This document shows positions 42,037 to 52,294 of a stretch of DNA of 64,000 nucleotides, piece after piece. The translations under genes were made by a program, and so were the position numbers. The first letter of the stretch is position 1. Each line of letters opens with the position of its first letter. The DNA lies in contig CAWEGB010000007.1 in the NCBI GenBank assembly GCA_963808545.1, positions 186,001-250,000 of the forward strand. Direction: 5' to 3'. The stretch comes from JACVRW01 sp963808545 (GTDB taxonomy: Bacteria; Actinomycetota; Thermoleophilia; Solirubrobacterales; Thermoleophilaceae). The notes under the pieces are model-generated. The model had not been told where the DNA came from and ran no database searches. It saw only the letters and a program-made list of their open reading frames with translations.

Positions 42037-42827
42037 CCCGGCCTCGTGACGGTCGGTCGGCCCGCGCCGTCGCGGCCGATGTGGATCTCGATCGAGGACG
42101 TGTTGTTGCGGTAGGAGCGCTCCGCGAGGCTGCGGTCGGGATTGACCGTGTGCACCAGCCGGTAGCGCCCGGGCGCGACGTCGGTCACGTCGATCGACTG
42201 ACCTTCGAGCAGAGGGGCGTAGTCGTCGCCGTAGCCCACGGAGATCCCCTCACGCAGGCGGCTCACATCGGGTCTGCTCTTGCCGCAGTTCGTGTTGAAG
42301 GGCGGCTGGGCGGGCTCGCCCCGAAGCCTGCGCAGCGGCCGCGAGTCGTAGCGGTCGCCGAGGCAGAAGCCGGTCTTGTGGTCGCGCCCCACCCGGGCGC
42401 CTTCCGGGCCGGGGCGGCGCAGCTCATAGCGCATGAAGGCCGGGTAGTGCCAATGGCTGTGGTCGGGCGAGATCACGTAGGTGAGGCGGGTGCGGAGAGC
42501 ACGCCGCCCGATCGAGCCGTCCACACGGCGCACCACCTGGGTTGCGGCCAGCTCGAGTGGCCGGCGCAGATCCCGCTCGGCGTCGACGATCACCGGGCCG
42601 CGCCCGAGGTTGCTCGCGGCGGAGCGAAAGCCCAGCTCGTGGCGCCGCCGGCCGTCGCGGACGACCCCGCGGACCGTGAGCTTCGCCGGAGGCTGGGGCA
42701 CGAGGTCGGGCAGGAGCGCGCGCGGCTGGGCCGCCGGAGCGCCGCCGGCGGCCAGCCACAGGGCGGCCCCCAGGCAGGCCAGGGCGACCGCTGCCACCAA
42801 GTGTGCCCTCGTCGCAGACGCGGCCAT
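42033..42827 (-). CDS. secreted lysyl oxidase-like protein
   Basis: A 264-aa exported protein with a signal peptide of about 33 residues (LVAAVALACLGAALWLAAGG). The mature part begins LLPDLVPQPP and contains the copper-type motif HSHWHYPAFMRYEL, then KTGFCLGDRY, FNTNCG and GISVGYGDDYAPLLEGQSID, ending NPDRSLAERSYRNNTSS. This is the order seen in lysyl oxidases and bacterial relatives. Bacterial members may act on amines or cross-link surface proteins. Substrate and active quinone formation cannot be judged from sequence. Confidence 0.83.
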   Translation of the reverse strand: MAASATRAHLVAAVALACLGAALWLAAGGAPAAQPRALLPDLVPQPPAKLTVRGVVRDGRRRHELGFRSAASNLGRGPVIVDAERDLRRPLELAATQVVRRVDGSIGRRALRTRLTYVISPDHSHWHYPAFMRYELRRPGPEGARVGRDHKTGFCLGDRYDSRPLRRLRGEPAQPPFNTNCGKSRPDVSRLREGISVGYGDDYAPLLEGQSIDVTDVAPGRYRLVHTVNPDRSLAERSYRNNTSSIEIHIGRDGAGRPTVTRPG

Positions 42828-42916
42828 GCGGCCAGCATAGGGTCAGCAAAAGAGTGACCCGGGCGACCGCATGATCGTCGGAGCGGGGCAGGACGCAGCG
42901 GTGGTGGCACGCGGAC

Positions 42917-44209
42917 TCAGCGCAGCGATCGCGCGCTGAGACCCACCGCCGGCTCCTCGCCCACGGCTGCGTAGCGCTCGTCGAGCGCCACCCCCGCGAC
43001 CCAGACGATCTCACCTCTCGCCTCCACCACCGGCAGCGTCCGGCGCAACGCCCGGGGGACCTTGCGGTCGGTGAACAGGTCCTGGAGGCTCTTGGTTCCG
43101 CCTACCCCGACGGGGCGCATGCGATCGCCGTCGCGCCAGGCGCGCACGATCGCCCCGCCCGCGAGGGCGCCGGCCATGACCGCCACCTCACCCCGCTCGC
43201 CCGGCTCGGCCTCCACCTCCCAGTCCCCGAAGCGGGCCCGTCCGGGCACCGGTAGCACCACCGGGTCCGGCACGGCGAGCTCCGGGGCCCTGGAGAACCG
43301 AAGTGTCCCGTACTCGGCCACCGCCCTCAGGCCGCCACCGAGGTCGAGCGACTTGGTGCCCTGCTCGCCGAGCGCCAGGATGGCGGCGGTCTCGGCGGCC
43401 GACAGCGCGCGCGGCTCGGCACCCGGGCCCGCCGCCTGCTCGGCGAGACGGCGCAGCACGAGGCGGCGCACGGCCGCCGGCTGATCGCCTAGGCCGGCCA
43501 GCGAGATCGCCGGGCCGCCACCGAGGACTTCGAGCGCGTCGTCCACGGCGCGGTCGAGCAGCTCGGCCTCCTCGCGCAGCTGGCGCGCGGTCTCGGCCAG
43601 CGTCCGCTCGGCCGCCGGTCCCACGCTCCGTAGCGCGTCCAGCAGATCGTGGCGCACGCGAGCGCGGGCGAAGCGGCGGTCGGCGTTCGACGGATCCTCA
43701 CGCCACTCGAGCCCGCGCGCCCGCAGGTGCGCGCGCACCTCGTCCCGCGTGACCATGAGCAGCGGCCGCACCAGCCGGCCGCGGCGTGGCGCCATGCCGT
43801 GGAGCGCTCGCGAGCCGGGGGACACCGCCAGGCGGTAGAGCACCGTCTCCGCCTGGTCGGAAGCCGTGTGGGCCGCGGCGTAGTCGGCTGGGGCCAGTCG
43901 CTCCGCCAGGGCGTAACGGGCATCGCGGGCGCGCTCCTGGAGGTTCCCGTCCCCCTCGCCGAGATCGACTCGCTCCACCCGGAGGGGCACTCCCATCTGC
44001 GAGCAGAGACGGCGGACCAGCTCCTCGTCGGCGTCCGAGCCCTCGCGGAGTCCGTAGTTCACGTGCAGAGCAGAGACCCGCGCCTCGAGTCTCTGCGCGA
44101 TGTCGAGCAGCGCCACCGAGTCGCCCCCGCCCGAGACCAGCACCAGCAGCAGCTCGCGCGGGCGGATCAAGCCGCTCTCGCGCGCCGCGTCGAGGGCGGT
44201 GGTGCTCAT
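42917..44209 (-). CDS. tilS: tRNA(Ile)-lysidine synthase
   Basis: A 430-aa PP-loop enzyme that makes lysidine at the wobble base of tRNA-Ile(CAU), essential for AUA decoding. Its P-loop is SGGGDSVALLDIA; GLREGSDADEE, AAAHTASDQAETVLYRL, and DPSNADRRFARARVR are family motifs. The C-terminal TilS domain is present (WRDGDRMRPVGVGGTKSLQDLF). The start at 44209 is backed by an AGGAGG and overlaps the cyclase stop (ATGA). hpt and ftsH, usual neighbours, are 25 kb away. Confidence 0.96.
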   Translation of the reverse strand: MSTTALDAARESGLIRPRELLLVLVSGGGDSVALLDIAQRLEARVSALHVNYGLREGSDADEELVRRLCSQMGVPLRVERVDLGEGDGNLQERARDARYALAERLAPADYAAAHTASDQAETVLYRLAVSPGSRALHGMAPRRGRLVRPLLMVTRDEVRAHLRARGLEWREDPSNADRRFARARVRHDLLDALRSVGPAAERTLAETARQLREEAELLDRAVDDALEVLGGGPAISLAGLGDQPAAVRRLVLRRLAEQAAGPGAEPRALSAAETAAILALGEQGTKSLDLGGGLRAVAEYGTLRFSRAPELAVPDPVVLPVPGRARFGDWEVEAEPGERGEVAVMAGALAGGAIVRAWRDGDRMRPVGVGGTKSLQDLFTDRKVPRALRRTLPVVEARGEIVWVAGVALDERYAAVGEEPAVGLSARSLR

Positions 44210-45411
44210 GCCTCCTCGCGCCGTGTGGCCCGGCACAGCTGGCGGGGCTGGTCGAAGCCCTTGAGCTTGACCTGGCCGATGCCCTCGAAGGTCAGGTGCG
44301 CAGCGCCCCTGACGACGTCGACCACGGCGTCGCTCACCAGCACCTCTGCGCCGCGCGCCCGGGCCACCACGCGCGAGGCCAGGTTGACCTCGCGGCCGTA
44401 GTAGTCCCCGTCACGGTAGAGCGCCGTGCCGTAATGAACCCCGATCCGCGGCTCCGGGCGCTCGTCGAACAGTCCCACGAAGCCCACCGCCCAGTCCACC
44501 AGCGCGTTCACGTCGTGGCCCACGACCATGACCTCGTCGCCGATCGTCTTCACCACGCGCGCATCGTCGGGCAGCGTGTTGGAGACGCCCTCCACGAAGC
44601 GCTCGACCGACGAGAGCGCCTCCTCGTCACCCGCCTCCTCGGTGAAGCGGGCATAGCCGGCCAGGTCGGCGAACGCGATCGCCACCCGCACCCGCCCGTG
44701 TCCCAGTTCGTCGCCCTCGAGCTCGGCCTCCATGTGGCCCACCACGTCCTGCTCGATGAAGTGCACGAGGAAGCGCTGGTGCATGTAGTCCATGAGCGGA
44801 GAGGCGAGCGGAAGCAGGTCCCCGGCCAGCCCCTGCATCTCCTCGGCCATCTGCAGGCCCGGCACGCCCTCACGCATGAGCGGCTCGTGGACGTAGAGGT
44901 GAAACAGGCGCACCTCGGCGTCGGCGATCTGGGCGAGCGATTGGCCGTAGACGCGCACGAGCTGGAGGAAGGCGACGAGCGGGAAGCCCGCCTCCACCAC
45001 CGAGGCCACGTAGCGAAGCGCCTGCAGGTCGTCGTCGGTCAGCTGGTCCACACCCCCGGCGGGCAGGCCGAGGGTGACCCAGAAGCGCTCGATCAGCTCC
45101 GGCTCGAGGCCGGTCTCGCGCGACGCCTCCTTGAGCGTGTGACGCTGCTCGCCCCCAGCGAACATCTCCTCGATGTAGCCGTAGGCGAGCCTGCCCTGCT
45201 CCCCCGCCTCCCTGATCTGCGCCAGCCGGTGGCCGCGTTCACGCAGCCGAGCCACAATGCGGGCGTGGGCCACGGCGGCGGTGCTCCACTCGCCGGAGCC
45301 GTCCACCTGGGGGATCACCCCGGCGCGCACCCAGCGGCGCAGCGTGGCCGGGGTCACCCCCACTCGCTCGGCGGCTTCCTTCGTCGACAGGCGCTCGCTC
45401 ACGGTAGACAC
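44206..45411 (-). CDS. MerR-type HTH protein fused to a class III adenylate/guanylate cyclase
   Basis: A 401-aa protein with three parts. Residues about 8-70 are a MerR/excisionase-like HTH (STKEAAERVGVTPATLRRWV). Residues about 75-230 are helical and resemble the regulatory domain of Rv1264-type cyclases. Residues about 235-390 are a cyclase catalytic domain with metal Asp residues in FADLAGYARFTEE and KTIGDEVMVV, and the transition-state pair in GREVNLASRV. The Lys before TIGDE fits ATP use. It diverges from the reductase gene by 45 bp and overlaps tilS. DNA binding by the N-domain is likely but not proven by sequence. Confidence 0.88.
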   Translation of the reverse strand: MSTVSERLSTKEAAERVGVTPATLRRWVRAGVIPQVDGSGEWSTAAVAHARIVARLRERGHRLAQIREAGEQGRLAYGYIEEMFAGGEQRHTLKEASRETGLEPELIERFWVTLGLPAGGVDQLTDDDLQALRYVASVVEAGFPLVAFLQLVRVYGQSLAQIADAEVRLFHLYVHEPLMREGVPGLQMAEEMQGLAGDLLPLASPLMDYMHQRFLVHFIEQDVVGHMEAELEGDELGHGRVRVAIAFADLAGYARFTEEAGDEEALSSVERFVEGVSNTLPDDARVVKTIGDEVMVVGHDVNALVDWAVGFVGLFDERPEPRIGVHYGTALYRDGDYYGREVNLASRVVARARGAEVLVSDAVVDVVRGAAHLTFEGIGQVKLKGFDQPRQLCRATRREEA

Positions 45412-45456
45412 AATAGGATCGCGCCGGCAGTCTCACCGAGGGGAGTGGAGGGACCC

Positions 45457-47460
45457 TTGAACTACTTCGTCACCGGCGCGACAGGCTTCATCGGCAGGCA
45501 CCTGGTGGCCGAGCTGCTCGAGCGCGACGGCACCGTCTACGTGCTCGTCCGCGAGGGCTCGCGCGGCAAGCTCGACGCACTGATGCAGCGCCTCGGCGCT
45601 CCCGACGGCCGCATCGTGCCGGTGAGCGGCGACCTGTCCAAGCCGGGGCTGGGAGTCGAGGGGTTCGACGAGCGGATCGACCACCTGTTCCACCTGGCGG
45701 CGGTCTACGACGTCGAGGCGGACGAGGAGTCGTCGGAGCGGGCCAACGTCGAGGGCACCCGCCACGTGATCGAGTTCGCCAATGCCCACGACGTCGGTCG
45801 TTTCCACCATGTGAGCTCGATCGCGGTAGCGGGCGACTACAAGGGCGTGTTCCAGGAGGACATGTTCGACGAGGGCCAGAGCCTGCCCCACCACTACCAC
45901 CGCACCAAGTACGAATCGGAGCGCCTGGTACGCGAGGAGGTCGAGGCCGACACCCTCATCTTCCGGCCGGGCATCGTCGTCGGTCACTCCGAGACCGGCG
46001 AGATGGACAAGATCGACGGCCCGTACTACTTCTTCAAGCTGCTCCAGCGCCTGCGCCACGCCCTGCCGGAGTGGTTCCCGCTCGCCGGCCCGCAGGGCGG
46101 CCAGACAAACATCGTGCCGGTGGACTTCGTGGCTCGCGCGCTGGACCACATCGCGCATCTCTCCGACGAGGACCTTCCGAGCCGCACGTTCCATCTCGTG
46201 GACCCGGAGCCGATGACGGTGGGCGAGGCGCTCAACGAGTTCGCCAAGGCCGCTCACGCCCCGCAGTTCGCGATGCGCGTGGACCAGAACCTGACCAACG
46301 CGGTCCCCGCTCCCGTGCGCGCCGGAATGATGGCGCTCCCGCCGGTCAAGCGCATCCGCGATCAGGTCTTCCACGACCTCGGGATCCCACCGGCAGCGAT
46401 GGAGAACCGCGACTTCCAGGCCAAGTTCGACGCCCGCGACAGCCAGCGGGCCCTCACCGGGACCGGGATTGCGGTGCCGCCGCTGTCGACCTACGCCCCG
46501 CGCGTGTGGGACTACTGGGAGCGCAACCTCGATCCCGACCTGTTCCGCGAGCGCTCGCTGGCCGCGTCGGTGCGTGGCAAGAAGATCCTGATCACGGGGG
46601 CGTCGAGCGGCATCGGGCTCGAGACGGCGCTCAAGGTCGGCGAGGCCGGCGGCGAGGTGCTGCTGGTGTCGCGCACGCGCGAGAAGCTCGAGGAGGTGGC
46701 CCGCCAGGTCGAGGAGGCCGGCGGCGTGGCGCACGTGCACCCGGCCGACCTCTCCGATCTGGACGACATCGACCGGCTGGCCGCCGAGGTCCTCGAGGAG
46801 CACGACGGCATCGACGTGCTGATCAACAACGCCGGTCGCTCGATCCGGCGCTCGGTGGCGCGCTCCTACGACCGCTTTCACGACTACGAACGCACCATGC
46901 AGCTCAACTACTTCGGGGCGCTCAAGCTGATCCTGGCCTTCCTGCCCGGGATGAGGGAGCGCCGAACGGGCCACATCATCAACGTCAGCTCGATCGGCGT
47001 GCAGACCAACACCCCGCGCTTCTCCGCCTACGTGGCCTCGAAGGCCGCACTCGACGCGTTCGCGCGCTGCGTGGCCCCGGAGTGCGTCAACGACAACGTC
47101 AAGTTCACCACCGTCTACATGCCGCTGGTGCGCACGCCGATGATCGCGCCGACCGACATCTACAAGGCCTTCCCCACGCTGACCCCGGAGGAGGCCGCCA
47201 AGATGCTCACCGACGCCATGATCGACAAGCCCAAGCGCATGGCCTCGCGCCTGGGCACGTTCGGCGAGGTCCTCTACGCGGTCTCTCCGAAGACCGTCGA
47301 CATCGTCCTCAATACCGCCTACAACCTGTTTCCCGACTCGACCGCGGCCAAGGCCCCCACGGACGGCAAGCCGGCCCCCGCAGACGAGAAGCGGGGCGGC
47401 GACGAGATCTCCAGCGAGGCGGTGGCCATGGCCTACCTCCTGCGCGGAGTGCACTTCTAG
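45457..47460 (+). CDS. two-domain SDR, probable fatty acyl-CoA/aldehyde reductase
   Basis: A 667-aa double reductase. The N-terminal extended SDR has GATGFIG (7-13) and YHRTK (Tyr147, Lys151). It resembles the fatty acyl-CoA reductase N-domain in fold and in the HHVSSIAVAGDY strand. The C-terminal classical SDR has TGASSGIG (about 383-390), NNAGRS and YVASK (about 525-529). This arrangement is that of actinobacterial AcrA1-type and marine bacterial alcohol-forming acyl-CoA reductases, which make fatty alcohols for waxes. The start is TTG 45457, with GGAGGG just before it. A plain two-step oxidoreductase with another substrate is the alternative. Confidence 0.85.
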   Translation: MNYFVTGATGFIGRHLVAELLERDGTVYVLVREGSRGKLDALMQRLGAPDGRIVPVSGDLSKPGLGVEGFDERIDHLFHLAAVYDVEADEESSERANVEGTRHVIEFANAHDVGRFHHVSSIAVAGDYKGVFQEDMFDEGQSLPHHYHRTKYESERLVREEVEADTLIFRPGIVVGHSETGEMDKIDGPYYFFKLLQRLRHALPEWFPLAGPQGGQTNIVPVDFVARALDHIAHLSDEDLPSRTFHLVDPEPMTVGEALNEFAKAAHAPQFAMRVDQNLTNAVPAPVRAGMMALPPVKRIRDQVFHDLGIPPAAMENRDFQAKFDARDSQRALTGTGIAVPPLSTYAPRVWDYWERNLDPDLFRERSLAASVRGKKILITGASSGIGLETALKVGEAGGEVLLVSRTREKLEEVARQVEEAGGVAHVHPADLSDLDDIDRLAAEVLEEHDGIDVLINNAGRSIRRSVARSYDRFHDYERTMQLNYFGALKLILAFLPGMRERRTGHIINVSSIGVQTNTPRFSAYVASKAALDAFARCVAPECVNDNVKFTTVYMPLVRTPMIAPTDIYKAFPTLTPEEAAKMLTDAMIDKPKRMASRLGTFGEVLYAVSPKTVDIVLNTAYNLFPDSTAAKAPTDGKPAPADEKRGGDEISSEAVAMAYLLRGVHF

Positions 47461-47464
47461 AGGG

Positions 47465-49171
47465 TCAGGAAGCGGTTACCACGCTGAGCGGGACCCACTT
47501 GGGCTTCGAGCGGTTGCCGACCCTGTCGATCGCCACCGCCACCGCCCGGTAGCGGCCCTCGGGCAGCCGGCGCTTGCGGATCTTGCCCGTGAAGCGCAGG
47601 CTCCCCGGCCCCGGGCCCGCCGCGCGGCCGACGCTCGTGACCTTCACCCAGCGCGTGCACTGCCGGGCGCGGCGCCCGGCTCGCCGCTGGCTGACGCAGC
47701 TGCCCTTGACCCTGCGCCCGGAGACCGCCCGTCGCAGCGAGACGGAGACCCGCACGCGCTCCGACACGCGGAAGCGCAGGCGAACGGCTCGGGCAGCTGC
47801 GGCGGCCGAGGAGGCGCTTGACCCGCCCTTACGGCCGCGGGCGGCCAGTCGCCGCGCGGACGCTCTCAAACCCTTCAGCACCGGGCGGATGGCGTCGACC
47901 TCGAGCATCCTGCTGGCGCGGCGCTCGGCCGTCGCGCCGTGCGGATCGGTCACACGCACGCGCGGGATCAGCGTCGTGCTGGAGTCGAAGGTGCGCGTGA
48001 CCCGCGGCTCGCTGCCGGTGGCCGTCTCGAACACCCGGTTGCCGTCGAGGTCCCACTGGTAGCGCAGGCCGAGACCTTCAGGGTCGACGGAGGCGGACGC
48101 GTCGAAGGTCACGGGCCGCCCTCCCCCAACCATCCGTGGCGCGAAGCTCAGCGCCGCCGTGGGCTCTCGGTTGACCACGATGGCGAGACCGAGCGGGTTG
48201 TTGAACATGGAGCTCGAGCGGAAGACACGCGCCGCGCCGGTTGCGCGGTTTACGCTCACCAGCCCGCCCTCCAGGGTGTTGAGGGAGTAGTCGGACACCA
48301 GCAGGTTGCCGTCCGGCGCCACGGCCACGCGCTGGGGCTGTTCGAAGGCGTCCGTGGGGCTGACGTTCGGAGTGATCACCTGCTGTACGCCGTTGCCCGG
48401 GTTCACGGCCGCCACGGCCGCGGGGGCGCTGCGCTGGTTGACCACGAGGACCGTTCCGCTCGGTTCCACCGTCAGGCCCACCGGACCGAGGAACAGCTGT
48501 CCCAGCGTCGCGGAGTTGGAGGAGACCCAGGCCTGCTCACCGGTCGCCGGGTCCACCCCGACGACGCCGCCGCCGGTCGGGGTCGCAGGGGATCAGGGGA
48601 CCGTGTTCTCCACCAGCTCGCCGAAGTCGCTGACCAAGATCCGGCCCTGGGCGTTGACGGCGATGCCGAACGGGTAGCAGAGCTCGCCCGCGCGGGTGAT
48701 GACGGTCTGAGCCCCCGTGGCCGGGTTGATTCGCACCACGGCCGCCTGGAGGACACCGCCGCGCGGGTTGCCGCCCACGCCGACGTTCTCCACCACGTAG
48801 AGCGATCCATCGCGGGCCACAGCCACCCCGGCCGGATCCACCAGCTGGCCGCCCAGGGAGACGAGCGACTGCTGTCCGGTGGCGAGGTCCACGCGGATCA
48901 CTCGCCCGTCGGCCGCGGGCGCGGCGCCGGACGCGAACTCCCCCATGTCGGCCACGTAGAGGCTGGCTCCACCCGGCGCCACGGCGATGTCGTAGGGGTG
49001 TCGAAAGAGGTCGCCCTGGGCGCCGTTGCGCGACACCGCCGCGGTCTCGCCGGTCACCGGGTCCACACGGAGGATCACCGGCGACGGCCGGCCGTCCCTG
49101 TTGACCACCGAGTTGGCCACGTACGCAACCCAAGGGTCGTCCGGCGCGGCTTGGGCCGCGCCGGTCAGCAC
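47465..49171 (-). pseudogene. secreted beta-propeller/PKD protein interrupted by an in-frame TGA
   Basis: The 192-aa and 363-aa halves lie in the same frame and are separated only by TGA at 48593-48595. The upstream part has NHL/SMP-30-like repeats (VILRVDPVTGE, LFRHPYDIAVAPGGASLYVAD). The downstream part continues the repeats, followed by a PKD-like domain (VTFDASASVDPEG, RYQWDLDGN), a Ser/Ala/Arg-rich linker and a GNRSKPKW tail. A full signal peptide is encoded just before 49171 (TYATTAVLVTLLVLTGAAQA), but in that stretch only CTG, ATC or ATT can start it. The whole is 568 codons. A point mutation or sequencing error in one codon is the simplest explanation. Confidence 0.75.
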
Positions 49172-49280
49172 CAGCAGGGTGACGAGAACGGCAGTGGTTG
49201 CGTACGTCAGACGGATCCCAATTCAAAGTAGGGACGGGGTGACCCTTTTTCAACAGCAGGCACGGCACCTGCACGTCTCA

Positions 49281-50203
<923 letters not shown>

Positions 50204-50207
<4 letters not shown>

Positions 50208-51172
50208 GCCGCCGCCGCCCGCCGGGGCTGCTTGCGCGCCCAGTCCTCCACCGCCTCGACGGTCGACCGGCGCGGCCGGAAGCCGATCTCGCCCGCGAGC
50301 CGGGCGGTGTCCACGCCGCGCCCGTAGCGCAGCAGGCGCCGGAAGTCGTCCGAGTACCCGGACAGCCCGATCCTGCGCCCGGCCGAGGTGAGCGGTGCGA
50401 ACAGCGGCCCGGCGAGCGGAAGCGGCGCGCGGCCGGCCAGCCGGATCATGCGGTTCAGGCCGATGGTGCCCTCCCCGGCGACGTTCACCGGCCCCTGCAC
50501 GGGATTGCGCACGGCCGCCACGATCGCGTCGAGCGCGTCGCGCTCGTCCACGAGCTGGATGCGGGGGTCGAAGCCGAGGTAGGTGGGGCAGGCCGGCTGA
50601 GAGAGGTAGCGGCTGATCTGCGTGACCAGCGAGGCGCCGATCGCCGGCTGATAGCGCAGCATCGTGCAGGTCACGCCCTCGTGGCGGCGGGCGTAGGTCT
50701 CGAAGTAGCTCTCGATCTCGGCGACGTCGCGCTGGAAGCGGGTGCGCATCGGAAACAGGCGCGTCATCTCCTCGCCGAAGAACTGCGGCGCGTGGGCCTC
50801 GGCTCCGTAGACCCCGGCCGACCCGCGCACCACGATCGTCTCGAGCGTGCGCGCCTTCTCGCAGGCGGCCAGCAGCTGAAGTGAGCCGATCACGTTGACG
50901 TCGTGCATCGCGCGCGAGGACATCCCGGGGCCTGGCTGACGCACGATCTGCTCGTGCACCAGGGTGTCCACCTCCAGCCGCGGTATCAGCTGGCCCAGGC
51001 CGGCGTCGCGTATGTCGGCCTCGATGAACTCGGTGCGGTCGAGCTCGATCCGCGGCCGGCGGGTATCGAGTCCCGCCACGTACGACACGCCCGGGTCGTT
51101 CTCGAGCCTCGAGGCGAGCAGGGTGCCGAGCTGGCTTCCGACGCCGGTGATCAGGACCCGGCGCCCGGCCAC
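50204..51172 (-). CDS. atypical NAD-dependent epimerase/SDR without the YxxxK motif
   Basis: A 322-aa extended SDR from GTG 51172. The nucleotide loop is ITGVGSQLG and the Rossmann strands continue to IVVRGSAGVYG, which matches the usual SS-AVYG site. Where YxxxK is expected the protein reads FQRDVAE, so the catalytic Tyr and Lys are replaced. It may act as an NAD-bound sensor or a chemically different enzyme. Start and stop overlap its neighbours (TAGTG with the phasin-like gene, GTGA with the acyltransferase). An extended upstream frame is a shadow. Confidence 0.85.
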
Positions 51173-51555
51173 TACGTAGTGCGCTTGGACGGCGAGCGCT
51201 TGGGGTTCTTCTTGGCCGGCGGCCGCTTGGTGCTCTTCTTGGCCGTCGAGCGCTTGGCCGGCAGCCTCTCCTCGATGGCGTCGAGCCGGCGCCCGATCGC
51301 CCGCAGCTCGGACTTCAGCTCGCGCACGTCGTCCACCGTCGCGGGCCGCCGGCCCTCGATGGCGCCGGCCATGCTGCGCCGCCCGCGCGCCAGGCGTTCC
51401 TCGGCGCCGCGCCGGAGGTCTTCGACCGAGTGCACCACGTCGTCGAGCGCGCCCTGGGCGGCCTCGCGGCTGCGTCCGGCCGAGCCCATGGTGGACTCCA
51501 CCGTCCGCTCCACGGCCTCGCGCAGGGAGTCCGACTTCGACGTTGGCTTTGCCAT
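51172..51555 (-). CDS. phasin-like coiled-coil protein with histone-H1-like tail
   Basis: A 127-aa protein. Residues about 10-100 are amphipathic, Ala/Glu/Arg-rich helices (ELKSELRAIGRRLDAIEERL) typical of phasins and apolipoprotein-like proteins. The last 28 residues are Lys/Pro/Ser-rich, AKRSTAKKSTKRPPAKK-like, similar to histone H1-type tails. Phasins coat polyester or lipid granules, and the basic tail could bind DNA. Family assignment is by composition only. Coupled to the SDR gene (TAGTG). Confidence 0.72.
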   Translation of the reverse strand: MAKPTSKSDSLREAVERTVESTMGSAGRSREAAQGALDDVVHSVEDLRRGAEERLARGRRSMAGAIEGRRPATVDDVRELKSELRAIGRRLDAIEERLPAKRSTAKKSTKRPPAKKNPKRSPSKRTT

Positions 51556-51607
51556 CGGCTTCGAGCCTACTGCCTGCGCTCGCGCAGACCTCTAACTTTC
51601 GGCAGCT

Positions 51608-52294
51608 GTGCTTCAGCGCTCCGTCACCGCCCCGCTGCATCTGCGCCCGGCCACGACCCTGGCCGAGCGTGTCCTCCTGCCCGCCGACCCCCACAGCGCC
51701 CTGTTCGTGGCGCAGGCGCTGCTCGACGGTCCGAAGATGTTCAACCACGCACGGGGGCTGTGGGGCTACACCGGGGTGGCCCGCGACGGCGAGCCCCTCT
51801 CCGTGCAGGCCACGGGACTCGGGGGACCGAGCGCCGCGGTGGTCTGCGAGGAGCTGATCGAGCTCGGGGCGCACCGTCTGGTCGGGATCGGAACGGCCGA
51901 GGCGCTCGATGACACCGTCCCCGTGGGCAGCCTGCTGGCCGCCGGCCCGGTGCTGGCCCTCGACGGGGCGGGCGCCCGGCTGGCCGGCGCCGGGGCGCGC
52001 CTCGAGCCGGACCCCGAGCTGCACGGACGGCTGATCGAGGGCGGGGCGTCGCCGGCCGCCGTGGCCAGCACGGACCTGTTCTACGACCATCCCGCCCAGC
52101 TCGTCCGCGAATCGGGGCAGGCGGCTGCGGCGGTCGACCTCCAGGCGGCCGCCATCCTCGGCGTGGCCGCGCGCCGCGGCGTGGCCGCGGCCTGCCTGGT
52201 GGGCGTGGCCACCGGGCTTCGTGATCCCGAGGCGCTCGAGGCGTTGAGCGTGCGGCTGGGCGAGGCGGGCTACGCCGCGCTCAGGATTCCGTGA
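51608..52294 (+). CDS. nucleoside phosphorylase-fold protein with altered active site
   Basis: A 228-aa protein of the PNP_UDP_1 fold, with LPADPHSALFVAQALLDG at the start and the VQATGLGGPSAAVVCEELI nucleobase region. In the family the ribose-binding EME motif is here DLQ (AVDLQAAAILGVA), so the second Glu is Gln, and the catalytic Asp loop reads ATGLRD. Phosphorolysis of common nucleosides is therefore doubtful; a nucleosidase-like or binding function is possible. Start GTG 51608, 52 bp from the divergent phasin-like gene. Confidence 0.82.
   Translation: MLQRSVTAPLHLRPATTLAERVLLPADPHSALFVAQALLDGPKMFNHARGLWGYTGVARDGEPLSVQATGLGGPSAAVVCEELIELGAHRLVGIGTAEALDDTVPVGSLLAAGPVLALDGAGARLAGAGARLEPDPELHGRLIEGGASPAAVASTDLFYDHPAQLVRESGQAAAAVDLQAAAILGVAARRGVAAACLVGVATGLRDPEALEALSVRLGEAGYAALRIP

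Noticed and set aside
43786..45456. A long open frame on the plus strand upstream of and continuous with the reductase gene
   Set aside because: It is the antisense of tilS and the cyclase gene, with Arg/Pro/Gly-rich nonsense composition; the reductase fold starts only at 45457.
48593..48595. TGA read as selenocysteine or tryptophan
   Set aside because: Many other genes in the window end with TGA, and no SECIS-like hairpin stands out directly after this codon.
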